Below, in pieces: positions 23,991 to 36,870 of a DNA stretch of 64,000 nucleotides. The notes under the pieces were generated by a model, which worked only from the letters and a program-made list of their open reading frames with translations, did not search any database and was not told where the DNA came from. Every line of letters starts with the position of its first letter. The stretch's first letter is position 1. Both the position numbers and the translations under genes were made by a program. Source of the DNA: Sisyra terminalis (Eukaryota > Arthropoda > Insecta > Neuroptera > Sisyridae). The stretch spans positions 6,634,001-6,698,000 of the forward strand of contig OY292277.1 in the NCBI GenBank assembly GCA_958496175.1. Direction: 5' to 3'.

Positions 23991-24461
23991 TTATGTGGGG
24001 TGATTTTAAAGTCGTTGACATTTTTATTAAGACGAGATACAATGAATTTTTGTAAAGACTTTGGAAAGAATTGAAATGAAGCTTATGGATCTGTAGGAAT
24101 AGGGTTTAGTGGAACTTTTACTTGGTTTTTAGTATTCCAATAGTTTAAGCTTTTTGTCAAGCTCGAAGAAAGTCTTGCATTCTTAGCATAGCATTAAAGG
24201 GATGAAGGATTTCCTGGTGTCTTGGAAAAGGGAAAGATATGAAAACTTGGCCGAAGATGGCGTCTTGTCGGTGTTAATTTGGTTTATTTTTTGTGTAATT
24301 TTTAATAAATCAAATATAGTATGAGCTTTTTTTCGAAAGAGCTTTTGACTAAGTGCTTGGTGATCCAGAAGGTTTTTTTGTAAACGTATTTTCGAGGTGG
24401 TTAACGAATTCCTTAAATTTTCTTTTTCTTCAATTATTCAGGGTTTTGCTACTCTGGATTG

Positions 24462-25078
24462 GGGTACATTAGACTGATTCAAAAAAAAAGATGAATTTTT
24501 TTTTCTTAATTATATCGAAAATATTGTTGGGAATGGCAAAAAAAATCCTGTGAAAGTTTAAGCTCTTAATATTAAGAGGTGCCGCATCGCAAATTTCGAT
24601 TTTCAATTTAAATAACATGGGAACAATATTCTCTTGCACTTTGGAATTTTATAACTTACGTTGGTGATAATATTTAGGAATGATCAAGGAATATCTGGAA
24701 TAATGGTTGCGTCAAAAAATTGAAAAAATATTAAAATTTCTCTTTAGTTCAACTTTGACCTCGAATAACTTTTGAAGAAATAAATATATCAAAAACTTGT
24801 ACAAGACCTTTTTTGTAGATCGTTCAATTTTCTACAAGAATATACCTTGATCATTCCGAAATATTGTCTTTGACGAGAGCTATAAAATTCCAAAGTGGAA
24901 GAGAATATTGTTCCCATATTATTTAAATGGAAAATCGAAATTTGCGATGCGGTACCTCTTAATATTAATATTAAGAGCTTAAACTTTCACAAGATTTTTT
25001 TTGTCATTCCCAACAATATTTTCGATATAATTAAGAAAAAAAAAATCATCATTTTTTTTGAATTAGTCTTGGGTACAT
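24462..25078. mobile_element. Palindromic element with 8-bp target duplication
   Basis: The element spans 24470-25070, starts TAGACTGATTCAAAAAA and ends with the near-inverse TTTTTTTGAATTAGTCTT. Both sides carry GGGTACAT (24462-24469 and 25071-25078), an 8-bp target-site duplication. The arms contain GGTGCCGCATCGCAAATTTCG and the inverse. The left arm is internally shortened compared with the related element at 43629-44645. Non-autonomous; 8-bp duplications occur in hAT and some other superfamilies. Confidence 0.85.
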
Positions 25079-27149
25079 GCTTTCATTTTGCGCTTTTCCA
25101 AGCTCTTTTTTTAAGATAATTTGGGGCTTTGTTTAGGACAATTTTAGCTGTTAAAGACCTTATAATATCTATTCTTGTATTAAATGAAGACTTAGTTTTC
25201 ATAACTGTTTCATAAATTGTCTTCATTATTTGCTTAATAATTTTGGATTTTTTCATTACAATTCTCAGGTCCCTATATTTCTTTATTGCAACCAAATTTA
25301 TGTATTAACTTTAAGGGCAAACATATGTTCATATTATTAAAAAAAAAATATTTAAATCAAACTAGTAGTTCCAGAGGTATTAGCTCATAACTTTAAATGG
25401 AAAATAAACGCCTTTTATTCTATCGATTTAATATGATTTTGAAGAATGATTTACATGTTTTGATTGTTGAAGACAATAAGAAATTTCTGGTTTTCGTTTG
25501 CATCATTTTTGTATATTATCTCTCTATACAGTTCCAAGTGTTAATCTTCTTTTTGATAAATTAATGTGTTTTGATTTACGCAATTTGAGTGACAGTATTA
25601 TAGAGGTCTTTTTTATCTTCTTGGACGGAGGACGGAGTGTTTTGACCTCCATTGGTTGGGCACTAATTTGGATTGTATTTTTGATACAATTTTTGGGGAT
25701 TTTAATCGTTGAAAATAATTAGTTTTCTGATGGAATTAACAAATTTCAAAATTGTTGGTCACTGGATATTTTGAAAGTAATTTGTTGTGCTTTTTGAAAA
25801 ACGGTTATAGGTAAAAGGTTTTGTAATTGGGTTTTAGTGTTTTGAAGAGACGAAATTTGTGGCTTATTATGACAATTGTCTGAGACAAATTTTTTACCTG
25901 TAGATTAACAATAACTTGTCATATTTGTTTCATAGCAACAATTGTCGACAAACAAGCTGCAATGGATTTATTTTAATTAAAAAAATTTCGTCATTTTTCC
26001 GTCACTGATATATAAATATATAGCTCGATCAATAATCGAAATATTATTTTTTTTTTTTGATTTAAAATAATTGAAAATTAATTTAATACTGTAAATTTCA
26101 CATAAATCACTTATACAACAGAAATAATAATAACAAATTACAGTTGAAATTATCAATAAATTCAAATTTGAACCATTGTGAAAGTGATAAAATCGTGGAT
26201 GGATAAATAAATTTCAAAAGCACCTGCTTTTTTATCCACAATATTCCATCGGAAATTTCCTGCACCATAGAAACATCAAGAATGTCTTGCACTTAAAAAA
26301 CGTTGATCTGAATTCCGTGGAACATTTGAAACAATTAGATAAACGGTTAATTGTTGTGAGTTTTCCCAAAAGTCTTGAAAAATCCCATGTGACAGCTTAA
26401 TTAATTTTTCTTAGAGGAAAAATCAATGACATCTTAATTGGTTTTAAAAATAGATTTAAATTTGTTGAAGTTTTTAGTGAAATTAATATGCATTTGCATA
26501 TAGATTTTAAATTGAATTTTGGATAATTATACTTATGTTATCCTATGCTAATTTATCTTATCTCATTTTCATTGTTGTACCACCTGTTGTTGGGATTTAG
26601 AAAATTGGATTTCTCACCTAAAAAAAATTGTAGAAAATTCAAAATACTTTAATCTAATCCCAAAATGGTTTGAAAACTTTTAATTGTGCTAATAAAGTGT
26701 TAAAAAAAATTTTGGAAAATGGATTAAAATTATTGTCTAAGTAGCTGAATACCTTTTTAATTTATGTATAGGATATAGTGTATAGGAAATAGTAGTGCAA
26801 CTATATTTATTATGCCATTATGGTTAAATATAGAACTTTTTGTTACACTGTTTTTTCTGGTGCTTAATTACAGGTGCTATGCACCTCTTTAGAATATAAT
26901 CAGAAGTTAAATCCTTGAATATTTTAAAGTTTAAACTCCTCAAATTTTTTTTAAAATTATTTAACTCTTGATGTACAACTTAAAAAATTAATTTTTACAA
27001 ATTTTTTGCAATTATTTTGCCATTATCGTAAAGTTCTTCTAGATATTGGTCCAGAGATTTTATCATTCATGAAGTTGGCTGTTATATTATTTCTTTTCCG
27101 CTTCAATTCTTGAAGTACATTGAATTTTTTATCAAAATTATATCAATTT
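25079..27149. other. AT-rich non-coding stretch
   Basis: No recognisable gene. A dozen short frames exist but none carries a known motif. Confidence 0.45.
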
Positions 27150-27260
27150 CGTAGCTCACTGATGTGTTAATTGCAAAATTTTGCAAAAATGTGTTAAATG
27201 CATCTGTAGAGCTACGAAGTATAGATGCAAGGCACAAAATTCTTTATTGTGGTACACCAA

Positions 27261-27435
27261 TAATAGACCCAAGGTTTATAAAATACACAGGTGGCCTCAT
27301 GGTGGCTACGTGACGTATCCAGAAGAAATTCGTACATATCTTCAGACTGATTCAAATTTCAAAATTCTTCGTATGACGTCATATTTTTTTTTATAATGGG
27401 GTAACCTGTGTAGTTTATAAACCTTGTAATAGACC
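27261..27435. mobile_element. MITE copy 1 with 9-bp target duplication
   Basis: Element 27270-27426 (157 bp) has terminal inverted repeats CAAGGTTTATAAA...TTTATAAACCTTG and is flanked by TAATAGACC at 27261-27269 and 27427-27435. A 9-bp duplication suggests a Mutator-type element. The interior contains CACGTGAC/ACGTCA motifs and is short and non-coding; the small frame across it is spurious. Confidence 0.85.
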
Positions 27436-27691
27436 CAGATTATGGTTCTCTTTTCTGTCACTGGCAGCGCAAATATTATGGATGATTAAAAAATGTTGAG
27501 AAGATACTCCAATTTTGCAATGCATTATGGGAAATATGTAAAGATGTGGCGCCGCCACTAGTGTGTTTGCAGTACTAATTTAAACCGAAACTATGTATTT
27601 ATGGGAGGTAATTTAAGTTAGTACTTCAGGTACTTTTGTGGCGGCGCCACATCTTGATATGTTTCTCATCATACATTGCAAAATTGAAGTA

Positions 27692-27863
27692 TCTTCTCAA
27701 CAAGGTTTATAAACTACACAGGTGGCCTCATGTGCCACGTGACGTATCCAGAAGAAATTCGTACATATCTTCAGACTGATTCAAATTTCAAAATTCTTCG
27801 TGTGACGTCATTTATTTTTTCTAATAGGGCAACCTGTGTAATTTATAAACTTTGTCTTCTCAA
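27692..27863. mobile_element. MITE copy 2 with 9-bp target duplication
   Basis: Element 27701-27854 (154 bp) closely matches copy 1, with terminal repeats CAAGGTTTATAAAC...TTTATAAACTTTG. It is flanked by TCTTCTCAA at 27692-27700 and 27855-27863, an independent 9-bp duplication that confirms the element boundaries. Confidence 0.85.
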
Positions 27864-28035
27864 CACTTTTTAATCATCTATAATATTTGCGCTGCTAGTG
27901 ACAGAAAAGAGAACTATGATTCGGGTCTTTTACTGTTGTATATGAATATAGTAAAAAATATTGCTCCTTGCACCTATACTTTGTAGCTCTATGGATTTTA
28001 CAAATTTTTGCAAAATTTTGCACTTATCACATCAC

Positions 28036-30904
28036 ATGATTAGAATAACTTTTTATTTGTTATACATAAATACCTAAGGATAACAAACCTGGGAATGGAA
28101 ATAGTCGAAAACACTTAATTTGCTGATTGTTGAGATTTGCTCTACTATTGGATATTAAATAGGTGAAATAAGGACTCCGGTAGGGTATTAAAAAAGATTT
28201 CAATGTTGAGGATCATTAACCCTTTTCCTAGATAAAGCCACTGAAAAAAAAAATGTATTTATGATCAGTTTGAAAAGGAAAAAAATAGAAATTATCTTTT
28301 ATAATATAAAATTGATTTCTTTTTTTGTTCTTCATAGTAAATTTGGCACTTATCCTCAAGTGCTGCCCATTTTGACTTTCTTCAATTCAAAGAGTCTTTA
28401 GCAAGTGCAGTTGAAAGAACTATGAAGTTATGGGTTTTCGTAATCGATGATGATTGTTTTTAATGCAGAAAATTTGGTTATTTTTTAATAAATGATTGAT
28501 TTATGTTTTAAATTTTTATTTTATTGTGATTATAATTGGGTTTTTGCTAGGTGGAATGACAGAAAATTTATGCAGTTGCATTAGGATGATTGCAACTATT
28601 GAAAAAAGAAAAATTGTTAGGTTTTTATGTTGCTGTTATGTTATATTTATTTTTTTTTGTGGAAAAAATATTGATTAATAATGTTTACGTTGTTGGTATT
28701 GAGCTAGGAAAAATAAGGTTGCATGGTCTATTTTTTTAGGGATTTCTGTGGTCAGTGATTTTTTGTTGTTGTTGGCATTATTGTGAAAGTGTTAAATGAT
28801 ATAAAATTTTGCTTATTGTAGGATTTGAACTTAGAATCTTAGTGGTACCACATCGGTGGGCTACTGGAAAATTTTTCGAAAGGCAGCTTTGGAAAGGTTA
28901 GCAGATGTAAAAAAGCTTTTCCAAAGCCACCTTATGTTTGTTATAATAAAACCATTTGAATAGATGCCATTTTGTAATAGTAGTAACCATATTGTTAGTG
29001 TTTTTATGGAAAAATATTAATAATTTTTTTTTTTTCATTTCAGGTAAAACTCCTTGCTTTATGGTAGATTTACAACCGTTGCTTTTGGTAATGTATAAAA
29101 ATGAATTCAATAAATTGCATGCAGTTTTCGAAACTGCAGTCTTTAGAAATTAGAATGTATGTTTACAAAATTTACGTATTAGGAAAACATTAGTGGAATA
29201 AAAAATTAATGATTGCTTGAATCTTAGACTTAATATTAAGTTTAAAAATTAATTTTGAGATTTTTTTTTTTGGTATTTTTAATGCGAAATATGTTTTTTT
29301 TTAACTTTTAAAGCAAATTTCCCGTCCATCGAAACTCTGTATTGATATTTATTGATACGTCGCTTAAAAGCACCGATGTTTTTTCAACATCGAATAGATT
29401 TCGCAAAACATTGTTTACCAAACTTTCTGGGTTCTCCAGTTGGCCGAAATAAGGTCGCCATTTTTAGTTTGGTAAGTTTGAATGCAGAATCTGGGCAATA
29501 GGAGGTTATACAAAGAAGGGGGTTTAAGGATTTAATCCGCTCCTCAACATCAATCCCACTTTTCTACCAAATTATTTTACTAAATATTTTGTTCTATTAT
29601 AAATAACTCTATTGACTATTTTGAAGTCTTTTGAAGTCAGAGCTTTTTTTTGCTGTAAATGATTGACACCATATTTACGCAGTTCTAGAAACAACAGAAA
29701 TACGTCTTCGATCAGGGTGGCATCCTGGATTACTGTTTTAACTTTTCCTGATTTCCATCGATTTTTTTTTTATCTGAGCTTCATTGTCATCAGTTTAATT
29801 ATGGTATTTAGTGCGGTTTCATTACTGAGATTATGTTTTCCTGTAACAGACTATATGAGCTTTTAAGCTCCATCATTCTCCATCATCTTTTCAGTCGTTT
29901 TCTTTCATTTGATCAGTTAATCTGGGAAAGTAATTTAAAGCTATGCCTTAATTTTTTTAAAAAAAGCTTCGAGCTTTAATAACTAATTTTTCAAAACAAC
30001 AGTTTCCGTCAATTGTAAATAACTTTAATTGAGTACTTTTAATATTTTTCTCCCTTGTAGTTCTGCGATTTTTATTCCTCTTTATGCAACAATCGTTTTC
30101 CAAAGCTCCCCTAAAATAATACTTTATTATAAACCCATAAGTAAACAAAAACTATATACATTTTTGGCCTAAGTTAGACCAAGTTTTCACTAATAAATTT
30201 TAATTATTATTTTTTTTTGGGATATACTTATTAATGTTGCATGCGATTGACAATGAAAACATCAAACGTATTATAATAAAATTAAATTACAAAAGTAAGA
30301 AGAAAAAAACAACACTTTTGTTTTGCTAATAAATTAGAAACTAAATTATAGGTAACTTATATGAAAATTATTCCATGAAATTAGTTAAAATTTGATTTTA
30401 ATTACAGAGTAATTTTTTTATACTTCCCTATATCATAATATTCTAAACCGAAATCTTTGTACAAACCAAAAACAATTAAGTTGAACCAAAAAATAAATAC
30501 CTAAATGCAAAAATTTCCAAGCAATATTATCAAAGAAAAAAAAATACATACCACGTTTTAATAAAAACGCCATTATACCTTTACCCGAAACTTATAAAAC
30601 GTTATGATAGAAAATTATTTTCACCTCTTGTATCATAACGATAAATCAATTAAAATTTATTTCCAATTGTTACAAATGACACCAAAGAAAATAAATCGAT
30701 AAAATTGCGACCTGTCTGATTAAATTAATAAGCAAAAAAATATCTAAGTTCATAACCAAAGGATTTTTTTTTTCGTAGACAAGTTCCCGAGGAAAATAAA
30801 AAGTTAATGTCACAATGCATATATGCAATGAATTCTAATACTTATAATTTAAGCGTATTTAATATAATCAATATAGTATCCATATTTTGATATCTAGTGT
30901 GCAA
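28036..30904. other. AT-rich non-coding stretch
   Basis: No gene, RNA gene or clear transposon end was recognised. Poly-A/T runs are common. Confidence 0.45.
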
Positions 30905-31335
30905 ATTTTAAGAAAAAAAAATATCGGAAAGTTTTGAGCCCTTAATATTAATTTTAAGAGTTCTATCATCTTTAATTTCGATTTTTTATTTGTACTATCA
31001 TTTTTGCGTCAATGCTGTCACACTATCAAGGTAACAAAATTTATCTGCACATATATTTATAGAAAATTAAATTCCCTACAAAAAAGGTCTCTTTGAAAAT
31101 TTTTGCCAGACCCGCCGTTTCCGAATAATCAAGCTTCAGACATTGATATAATTTTTAGTTTTATCTTCTTTAGTTTGGAATTTTGTAACTAACGAACAAA
31201 TAAATTTATAGAATTGAACAATATAGATTCTCAAAGGGAATTTAATGCTCTACAAAAAAGGTGTCTTAATGTTTTTACATAAAATCACCTTTTCAAAAGT
31301 TATTCACAATTAAAGTTGTATGAAATATTGAATTA
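30905..31335. mobile_element. Partial palindromic element (single arm)
   Basis: Matches the left arm of the element at 31562-32727, from AAAATATCGGAAAGTTTTGAG through CCCGCCGTTTCCGAATAATC to about AAAAGTTATTCACAATTAAAG, but has no inverted partner of its own. It is a truncated older copy. Confidence 0.7.
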
Positions 31336-31561
31336 TTGTTCTTTTCGTTTTTCTACGTTTTTGTGTCATAAATAGCTGTTAACCGAAAATAGGTTATAAA
31401 TACGTATTCACCAATAAATACATTAGTGAGCGAGTTACTCCTGAAATTCGGCGAACTAAAATAAAATACCGGCATTTTTGTGAACTAAAGTAAGTGGCTC
31501 CTATCGACAGAGAAAGAATGACAATTTAAAGGGAGAGAGGAGTGTTTTTAATGTTAAATAT

Positions 31562-32727
31562 TAGACTGGGCCAAAAAACACGACTATTTTTTTTTTGAAA
31601 AGTTTATCGATATATTTGTTCAAGGTGACAAAAAAAAAAATATCGGGAAAGTTTGAGCCCTTAATATTAATATTAACAGGTCTATCATCTTAAATTTCGA
31701 TTTTTTATTTGTACTATCATTTTTGCGTCAATGCTGTCAAACTATCAAAGAAAAAAAATTCATTTGCACATATATTTATAGAAAATTTAATTCCTTACAA
31801 AAAAGGTCTCTTTGAAAATTTTTGCCAGACCCGCCATTTCCGAATAATCACGCTTCAGACATTGATATAATTTTTAGATTTATTTTCTTTATTTTGGAAT
31901 TTTGTAACTAACGAACAAATATATAAATAGAAATGAACGCTATAGATTCTTGAAGGGAATTTAATGCTCTACAAAAAAGGTCTCTTAACATTTTTACATA
32001 AAATTATTCTTTCAAAATTGGTTCAACAACGAAAAAAACAATAATTTAATTTTTCCTTCAACTTTAATTGTGAATAACTTTTGAAAAAGTGATTTTTATG
32101 TAAAAACATAGTAAAGTTTTTTTGTAGAGCATTAAATTCCCTTCAAGAATCTAAATTGTTCATATCTATAAATTTATTTGTTCGTTAGTTACAAAATTCC
32201 AAAATTAAGAAGATACATCTAAAAATTATATCAATGTCTGAAGCTTGATTATTCGGAAATGGCGGGTCTGGCAAAAATTTTCAAAGATACCTTTTTTGTA
32301 GGGAATTTAATTTTCTATAAATATAAGTGCAGATAATTTTTTTTACCTTTATAGTTTGGCAGCATTGACGCAAAAATGAAACCACAAATAAAAAATCGAA
32401 ATTCAAGATAATAGACCTCTTATCAATGTCTGAAGCTTGATTATTCGGAAATGGCGGGTCTGGCAAAAATTTTCAAAGAAACCTTTTTTGTAGGGAAGTT
32501 AATTTTCTATAAATATAAGTGCAGATAATTTTTTTTACCTTGATAGTTTGACAGCATTCACACAAAAATGAAAGCACAAATAAAAAATCGAAAATAAAGA
32601 TGATTGACCTTTTAATATTAATGTTAAGGGCTCAAAACTTCCCGATATTTTTTTTTGTCACCTTGAACAATATTTTCGATAAACTTTTCAAAAAAAAAAA
32701 AAAATAGTCGATTTTTTGGCCCAGTCC
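31562..32727. mobile_element. Long palindromic element, TAGACTGGGCC family
   Basis: Ends are TAGACTGGGCCAAAAAA at 31562 and the inverse TTTTTTGGCCCAGTCC at 32727. Arms of about 500 bases face each other around 32030. The right arm carries an internal direct duplication of about 190 bases (around 32230-32410 and 32425-32600, both containing GAAATGGCGGGTCTGGCAAA). The subterminal AAAGTTTGAGCCCTTAATATT module is shared with other palindromes in the window. Flanks TTAAATAT and ATGATTAT do not form a convincing target duplication. Confidence 0.8.
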
Positions 32728-32751
32728 AATGATTATAATAATCACTACTCA

Positions 32752-33252
32752 ATATTTTTTTAAGATATGTGCAATTGCAGTTGCAATTCGCTCGTTAAAT
32801 TTAGTACGACATAATATCATTAATAGCAATTAATAGTAGTAATCGTGGGTGAGGTTGATTGATTTTTCTTTTATTTTAGATCTATTTCTACATAAAAAAA
32901 TCCAAATTCAAATTCAAATAAATTGAAAAATAAAATATCGTCAATGATTCCATATCTTATTGCTGAAGAACTGAATTTAACGAGTGAATTGCATCTTCAA
33001 TTGCGAATATTTAAAAAAAAAAAAATAATTAGTGACCCCTAAATCGTTTAGCCAACGGAATTTCAATACCTCTTTTTTTTAGGAAAAACCTTAAAAAATT
33101 TTTTTAAGATATTTGCAATTGCAGTCGGAATTCACTCGTTAAATTTAGTACGACAGAAAATCATTAATAGCAGTAGTACTTATGCAGTAGTAATAGCATA
33201 TACTTTTCAAAAAAAAAAAAAAAAATAGTCGATTTTTTTGGCCCAGTCTAAT
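32752..33252. repeat. Duplicated flank and solo end of the TAGACTGGGCC element
   Basis: Bases 32752-32850 are repeated at about 33095-33190 (shared TTTTTTTAAGATATKTGCAA and CTCGTTAAATTTAGTACGAC). The second copy is followed at 33200-33252 by a second right terminus of the element (AATAGTCGATTTTTTTGGCC). The arrangement suggests duplication of the element's right junction. Confidence 0.65.
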
Positions 33253-34890
33253 AATCATATATTTTCCTCAACAGGGAAACTAAATTTATTATTCTTGAAA
33301 ATTTGATCTAAATTCGTGACCCCAAGACCTTGCACTCTTCTTCTCGGTATATTTTCCCGATAAATTTGCTTTTGATTTGGCAAAATTTGTTGACCAAATT
33401 TTTTATTTTTGTATAACACCGAAACAATTATCGTTTCAAAATTGGTCCGCTTTGGCAATTGCATTTCCAAATTTGGAGCATGTTATGCCGTTTCCGAAAT
33501 ATGTTTGTTTCCAATCCAAACCATTCGCTTGCATTTGATGCACTAATTATGCATTTTTTCCCCTTGGGTTGCACTTGTTCGTAAACTGCAATTATTTCGA
33601 TTGTATCTGACATATTGTTTGTTGTTAATTAGTGTGTAAATGTCTAATATATGTATAATTGTGTATTTTGGCTTATGTAAAAAAATGTAACTGACCTCTC
33701 CATTTGGTTTTGATTTGTCCATTTCAGTTGTTTCTGTTGGTTTTGGTATAAATTTGTTTTTCAATTTGGTCAAAGTTTGATTTCGATACCGCAGGTGGTT
33801 GAACGATTTTTTTTGCCAAAGGAAACTTTGACTTTTCGTTTTTTTTTTTTTTTTTATTGGCACTTAATTTTGGCAGATTGATGGAATTTATTATTGGTTG
33901 AAACACGTCAATTGGAAAATTAATTATGTGATTAAAGTTTTAATGGTTTTGATAAATTGGCATTTTATTTTCGGACTTTAAAAATGATTCTGATTTTCAC
34001 GTAGGTAATTGAATGTGAAAAACGGAGAAAACATTACCGTTTTTGGCCCATTTAATACTAATTAGAGTTAGGTCTATACGAGGAGGATGTATGAATGTAT
34101 AATTAAAATCGTTTTGATTTGACGTCATTGGCGACTGGGTTGGCTGATTAGAACTTTACGTTTGAGTGAACTTGGAAATTTTTTAAATTATTTTTCATTG
34201 AAAAAAACAAATGTTGGAAAAGTGGACCGGGTTAACCCTTTAATTGGGCAATATTTTTAATGTTAATTTTCGATTTAGATGAGAAATGAAAGGAAAAGGT
34301 ATTAGAATGTTTTTGGTGATGATTTTGGTTCTTCACCTTGAATGATTTACAGGAAAAATTTGAAAAGAAATTTTGTATTGAAATATTTTTGATGGAATAT
34401 GTGATATGTCGAGCGATTTTATGTAAATCATTAAGAAACAATTTATTTAATTTTTTTTTTTGGGTAATTCATTGAATTGTTGTGACATAAATAACTAGTT
34501 TTTTTTTCTTCAAGTAATTGTTTTAAGGAAATGGATTATCAGATGGTATCATCCATAAGTTATTCGAATGTAAGCATTTCATTCATAAGATTTTTTTTTA
34601 TTAGGTTTTTATTGTGAAGGTTGTCTCGTTACAAATTAGTTTAATATTTGATATAATTTTTCTATTTTTGGTTAATTATTTTGATTATTTTTTTTTTGAA
34701 ATCTGGAAATTGTTAGGAACTTGTTTGTCCTTTTATACGCTTTAGTGAATTCGAAAGATAATTATTTGGACGATTAGGGCAAATTGTTATTATTAGTTTA
34801 TATATGAGTGAATGGTTTTTTTTCGAAGTTGGTCCCATTTAAATTAAAAAATTTACTTGTAATATAAAGGATAAATCTGGATGTAAATAA
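33253..34890. other. AT-rich non-coding stretch
   Basis: No gene or repeat recognised. Short frames lack motifs. Confidence 0.45.
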
Positions 34891-34898
34891 ATCAGGCA

Positions 34899-34945
34899 AA
34901 TTTGCCTGATGAAGTTCGAATTACATCGACGAATCGTTGCAAATT
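34899..34945 (+). ncRNA. Hammerhead-ribozyme-like motif, family 3
   Basis: AATTTGC (helix I), CTGATGA at 34906-34912, an extra A, GTTCGA-loop-TCGAC (helix II with one bulged T), GAATCGTT, GCAAATT (helix I partner, a perfect 7 bp). GAAA is changed to GAAT, so activity is doubtful. An A-rich stretch follows, as after the family 2 copies. Both helices differ in sequence from those of families 1 and 2 while pairing is kept. Confidence 0.5.
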
Positions 34946-35106
34946 GCAAAAAATAAAATAAAACACTGCTAAATTGTTAAGTTTACTACATCCTGATTTA
35001 TCCTGTATATTACATCTTGATTTAGACCTGAAATAATGGAAATAAAAAAAATAAAATTGTTTTCTAAAGCTGGAAATATAATCTGGGAATATAATCCATT
35101 TTTTCC

Positions 35107-35857
35107 TTAAGGGAGTATTCTACTCTAGAGGCCCGAATTTCGAGCGTTTTTTGGCGATTAATAAAAAAAAACAATTGATATTTTTAGTGTCAATTTTTTT
35201 ATCATTTGTTTATTTATATTTAAAGATTACACAAGATAAATTTCAAAAAAAAAAAAAATTTCCTTCGAGTTATGTGTCTTTGAAGTAGAGAGGGTGAAAA
35301 AAAAGGCCGTGTCCTCGTATCCATAATTTCTACCCTTATGGTCATCTGAAAAATAAAACAATAGTGAATTCTTAATTAGTACGAATGTCGTTATCGTAAG
35401 AAGCGGCAAAACTGAAAAAAAATATCATAAAATGGCGGCTACTGAAAATAAAGGTCGTTTTTTTCACCAATTTTTTAACTTTATCAAATTTTTTAAAAAT
35501 ATTACAAATTTCAAATTTTCATTTTTTGTCGCTTCATACGATAAAAATATATTGAAAGAATATGCATGCCAAATTTCAATTAAATCGGTTGATTAGAACT
35601 TGAGATATTGTGGACACTGCATCGAAAAAAGTGGTTTCGAGAAAAACGCGTTTAAAGTTTTACGTTAAGTTTCAGGCAGCGTAATTGATAGAATAGTATG
35701 TATTACTTACATTCTCTTAATCAGCTATAACTTCGGAAATAATTTGAATTTTGAAAAATCCTTTTAGGAGGATATTTTTGAATATCTAAACTATCGGATT
35801 ATGAAAAAAAAAATTTTTTTGATTTTTTCAAATTTCTAGAGTAGAATACCCCCTTAA
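35107..35857. mobile_element. TTAA-flanked palindrome-ended element
   Basis: Element 35111-35853 (743 bp) begins GGGAGTATTCTACTCTAGA and ends TCTAGAGTAGAATACCCCC. TTAA is present on both sides (35107-35110 and 35854-35857), the target site typical of piggyBac and Kolobok-like elements. No transposase frame. The interior (GAGAAAAACGCGTTTAAAGT and neighbours) resembles the element at 56430-57159. Confidence 0.85.
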
Positions 35858-36157
35858 AAGTTTTCCACCCTTGGAAAATTGAGAAAATCATTATGTATGG
35901 GTGGTGAAATTTCGTCATAACAAACTATCCCAAATTTTTGGGCTTTATTTTTTCATGTAAGAGTAGTTTCATGTTTCTGATAATTTTCTAAATTAAATTT
36001 TTACTGAATTTCTTTAAAAATTTTTCTGGAAAATAGAAAAAAATGGCGTCTAAATTCACGGATATTTTACTTCCTTGAAGTTCAAATAGGATAATAAGAC
36101 ACAGTAGCTAACAAATTTATCTATATATTGTGTGTTATGAATATAAATACACGTAGA

Positions 36158-36385
36158 CTTTGGACCAGTGGTTCTTAACCTAGGTTCAATCGAACCCCAA
36201 GGGTTCGGTGAGTTAGTCTCTAAGGTTCGACGAAGGTCAAAACATACCTCCGATTCATTTAACTTTTGTATTTTATATATCATTATTATATTTTATTTTT
36301 CCAATTAAAAAGGGTTCGTTAAATGCGGATATGAAATTAGTGGGGATCAGTACCTCCAAAAAGGTTAAGAACCACTGCTTTGGAC
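36158..36385. mobile_element. hAT-like MITE, copy 1
   Basis: Element 36166-36377 (212 bp) has terminal repeats CAGTGGTTCTTAACC...GGTTAAGAACCACTG and is flanked by CTTTGGAC at 36158-36165 and 36378-36385. The 8-bp duplication and CAGTGG ends are typical of hAT elements. Non-coding. Confidence 0.9.
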
Positions 36386-36643
36386 AAAACATACGTTGGC
36401 TTTAAGTAAAATGGATGTCGACTTTGAAAATTTACTTGCTATATAAATAATTGATAATCAGTGCAAGTGTCTTATGATTTACAGGTGGTATAAGGTATCT
36501 GAGTACTCAAATCAACTTGTAAGGAAATAGAAAAAAATGGTGGATATTTTACTGCATTTCTTGAAGTCCAAATAGGATAACAAAACACATTATCGAAAAA
36601 ATTCATCGTTATATTGTAGGTTTTCTATAAAAATACACGCTAG

Positions 36644-36870
36644 CTTTGGATCAGTGGTTCTTAACCTAGGTTCAATCGAACCTCAAGGGCTTGGTGAGTT
36701 AGTCTCTAAGGTTCGACGAAGGCCAAGATATACCTCCGACTCATATGACTTTTGTTTATTTTGTACCGTTATTATATTTTATTTTCCAATTAAGAAGGGT
36801 TCGTTGAATGCGGATATGAAATTAGTGGGGATCAGTACCTCCAAAAAGGTTAAGAGCCACTGCTTTGGAC
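36644..36870. mobile_element. hAT-like MITE, copy 2
   Basis: Element 36652-36862 (211 bp), nearly the same as copy 1, is flanked by CTTTGGAT (36644-36651) and CTTTGGAC (36863-36870). Being at the same site in the next repeat unit, it was probably multiplied by segmental duplication and not by a second insertion. Confidence 0.9.

Larger units (their letters stand above)
27150..28035. mobile_element. Palindromic element hosting two MITEs
   Basis: Outer arms begin and end near TTGCAAAATTTTGCAAAA. They share inverted blocks for the CTACGAAGTATAGATGCAAGG region, the CTTTTCTGTCACTGGCAGCGC region and the GATGTGGCGCCGCCACTAG region. Two copies of a roughly 155-bp MITE (27270-27426 and 27701-27854) interrupt the arms. 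The inner part is related to the palindromes at 46612-46792 and 47042-47222. No transposase. Confidence 0.8.

Noticed and set aside
28805..28865. tRNA-like GTTCAAATCC box on the minus strand
   Set aside because: The cloverleaf could not be built; possibly a decayed SINE, but not supportable.
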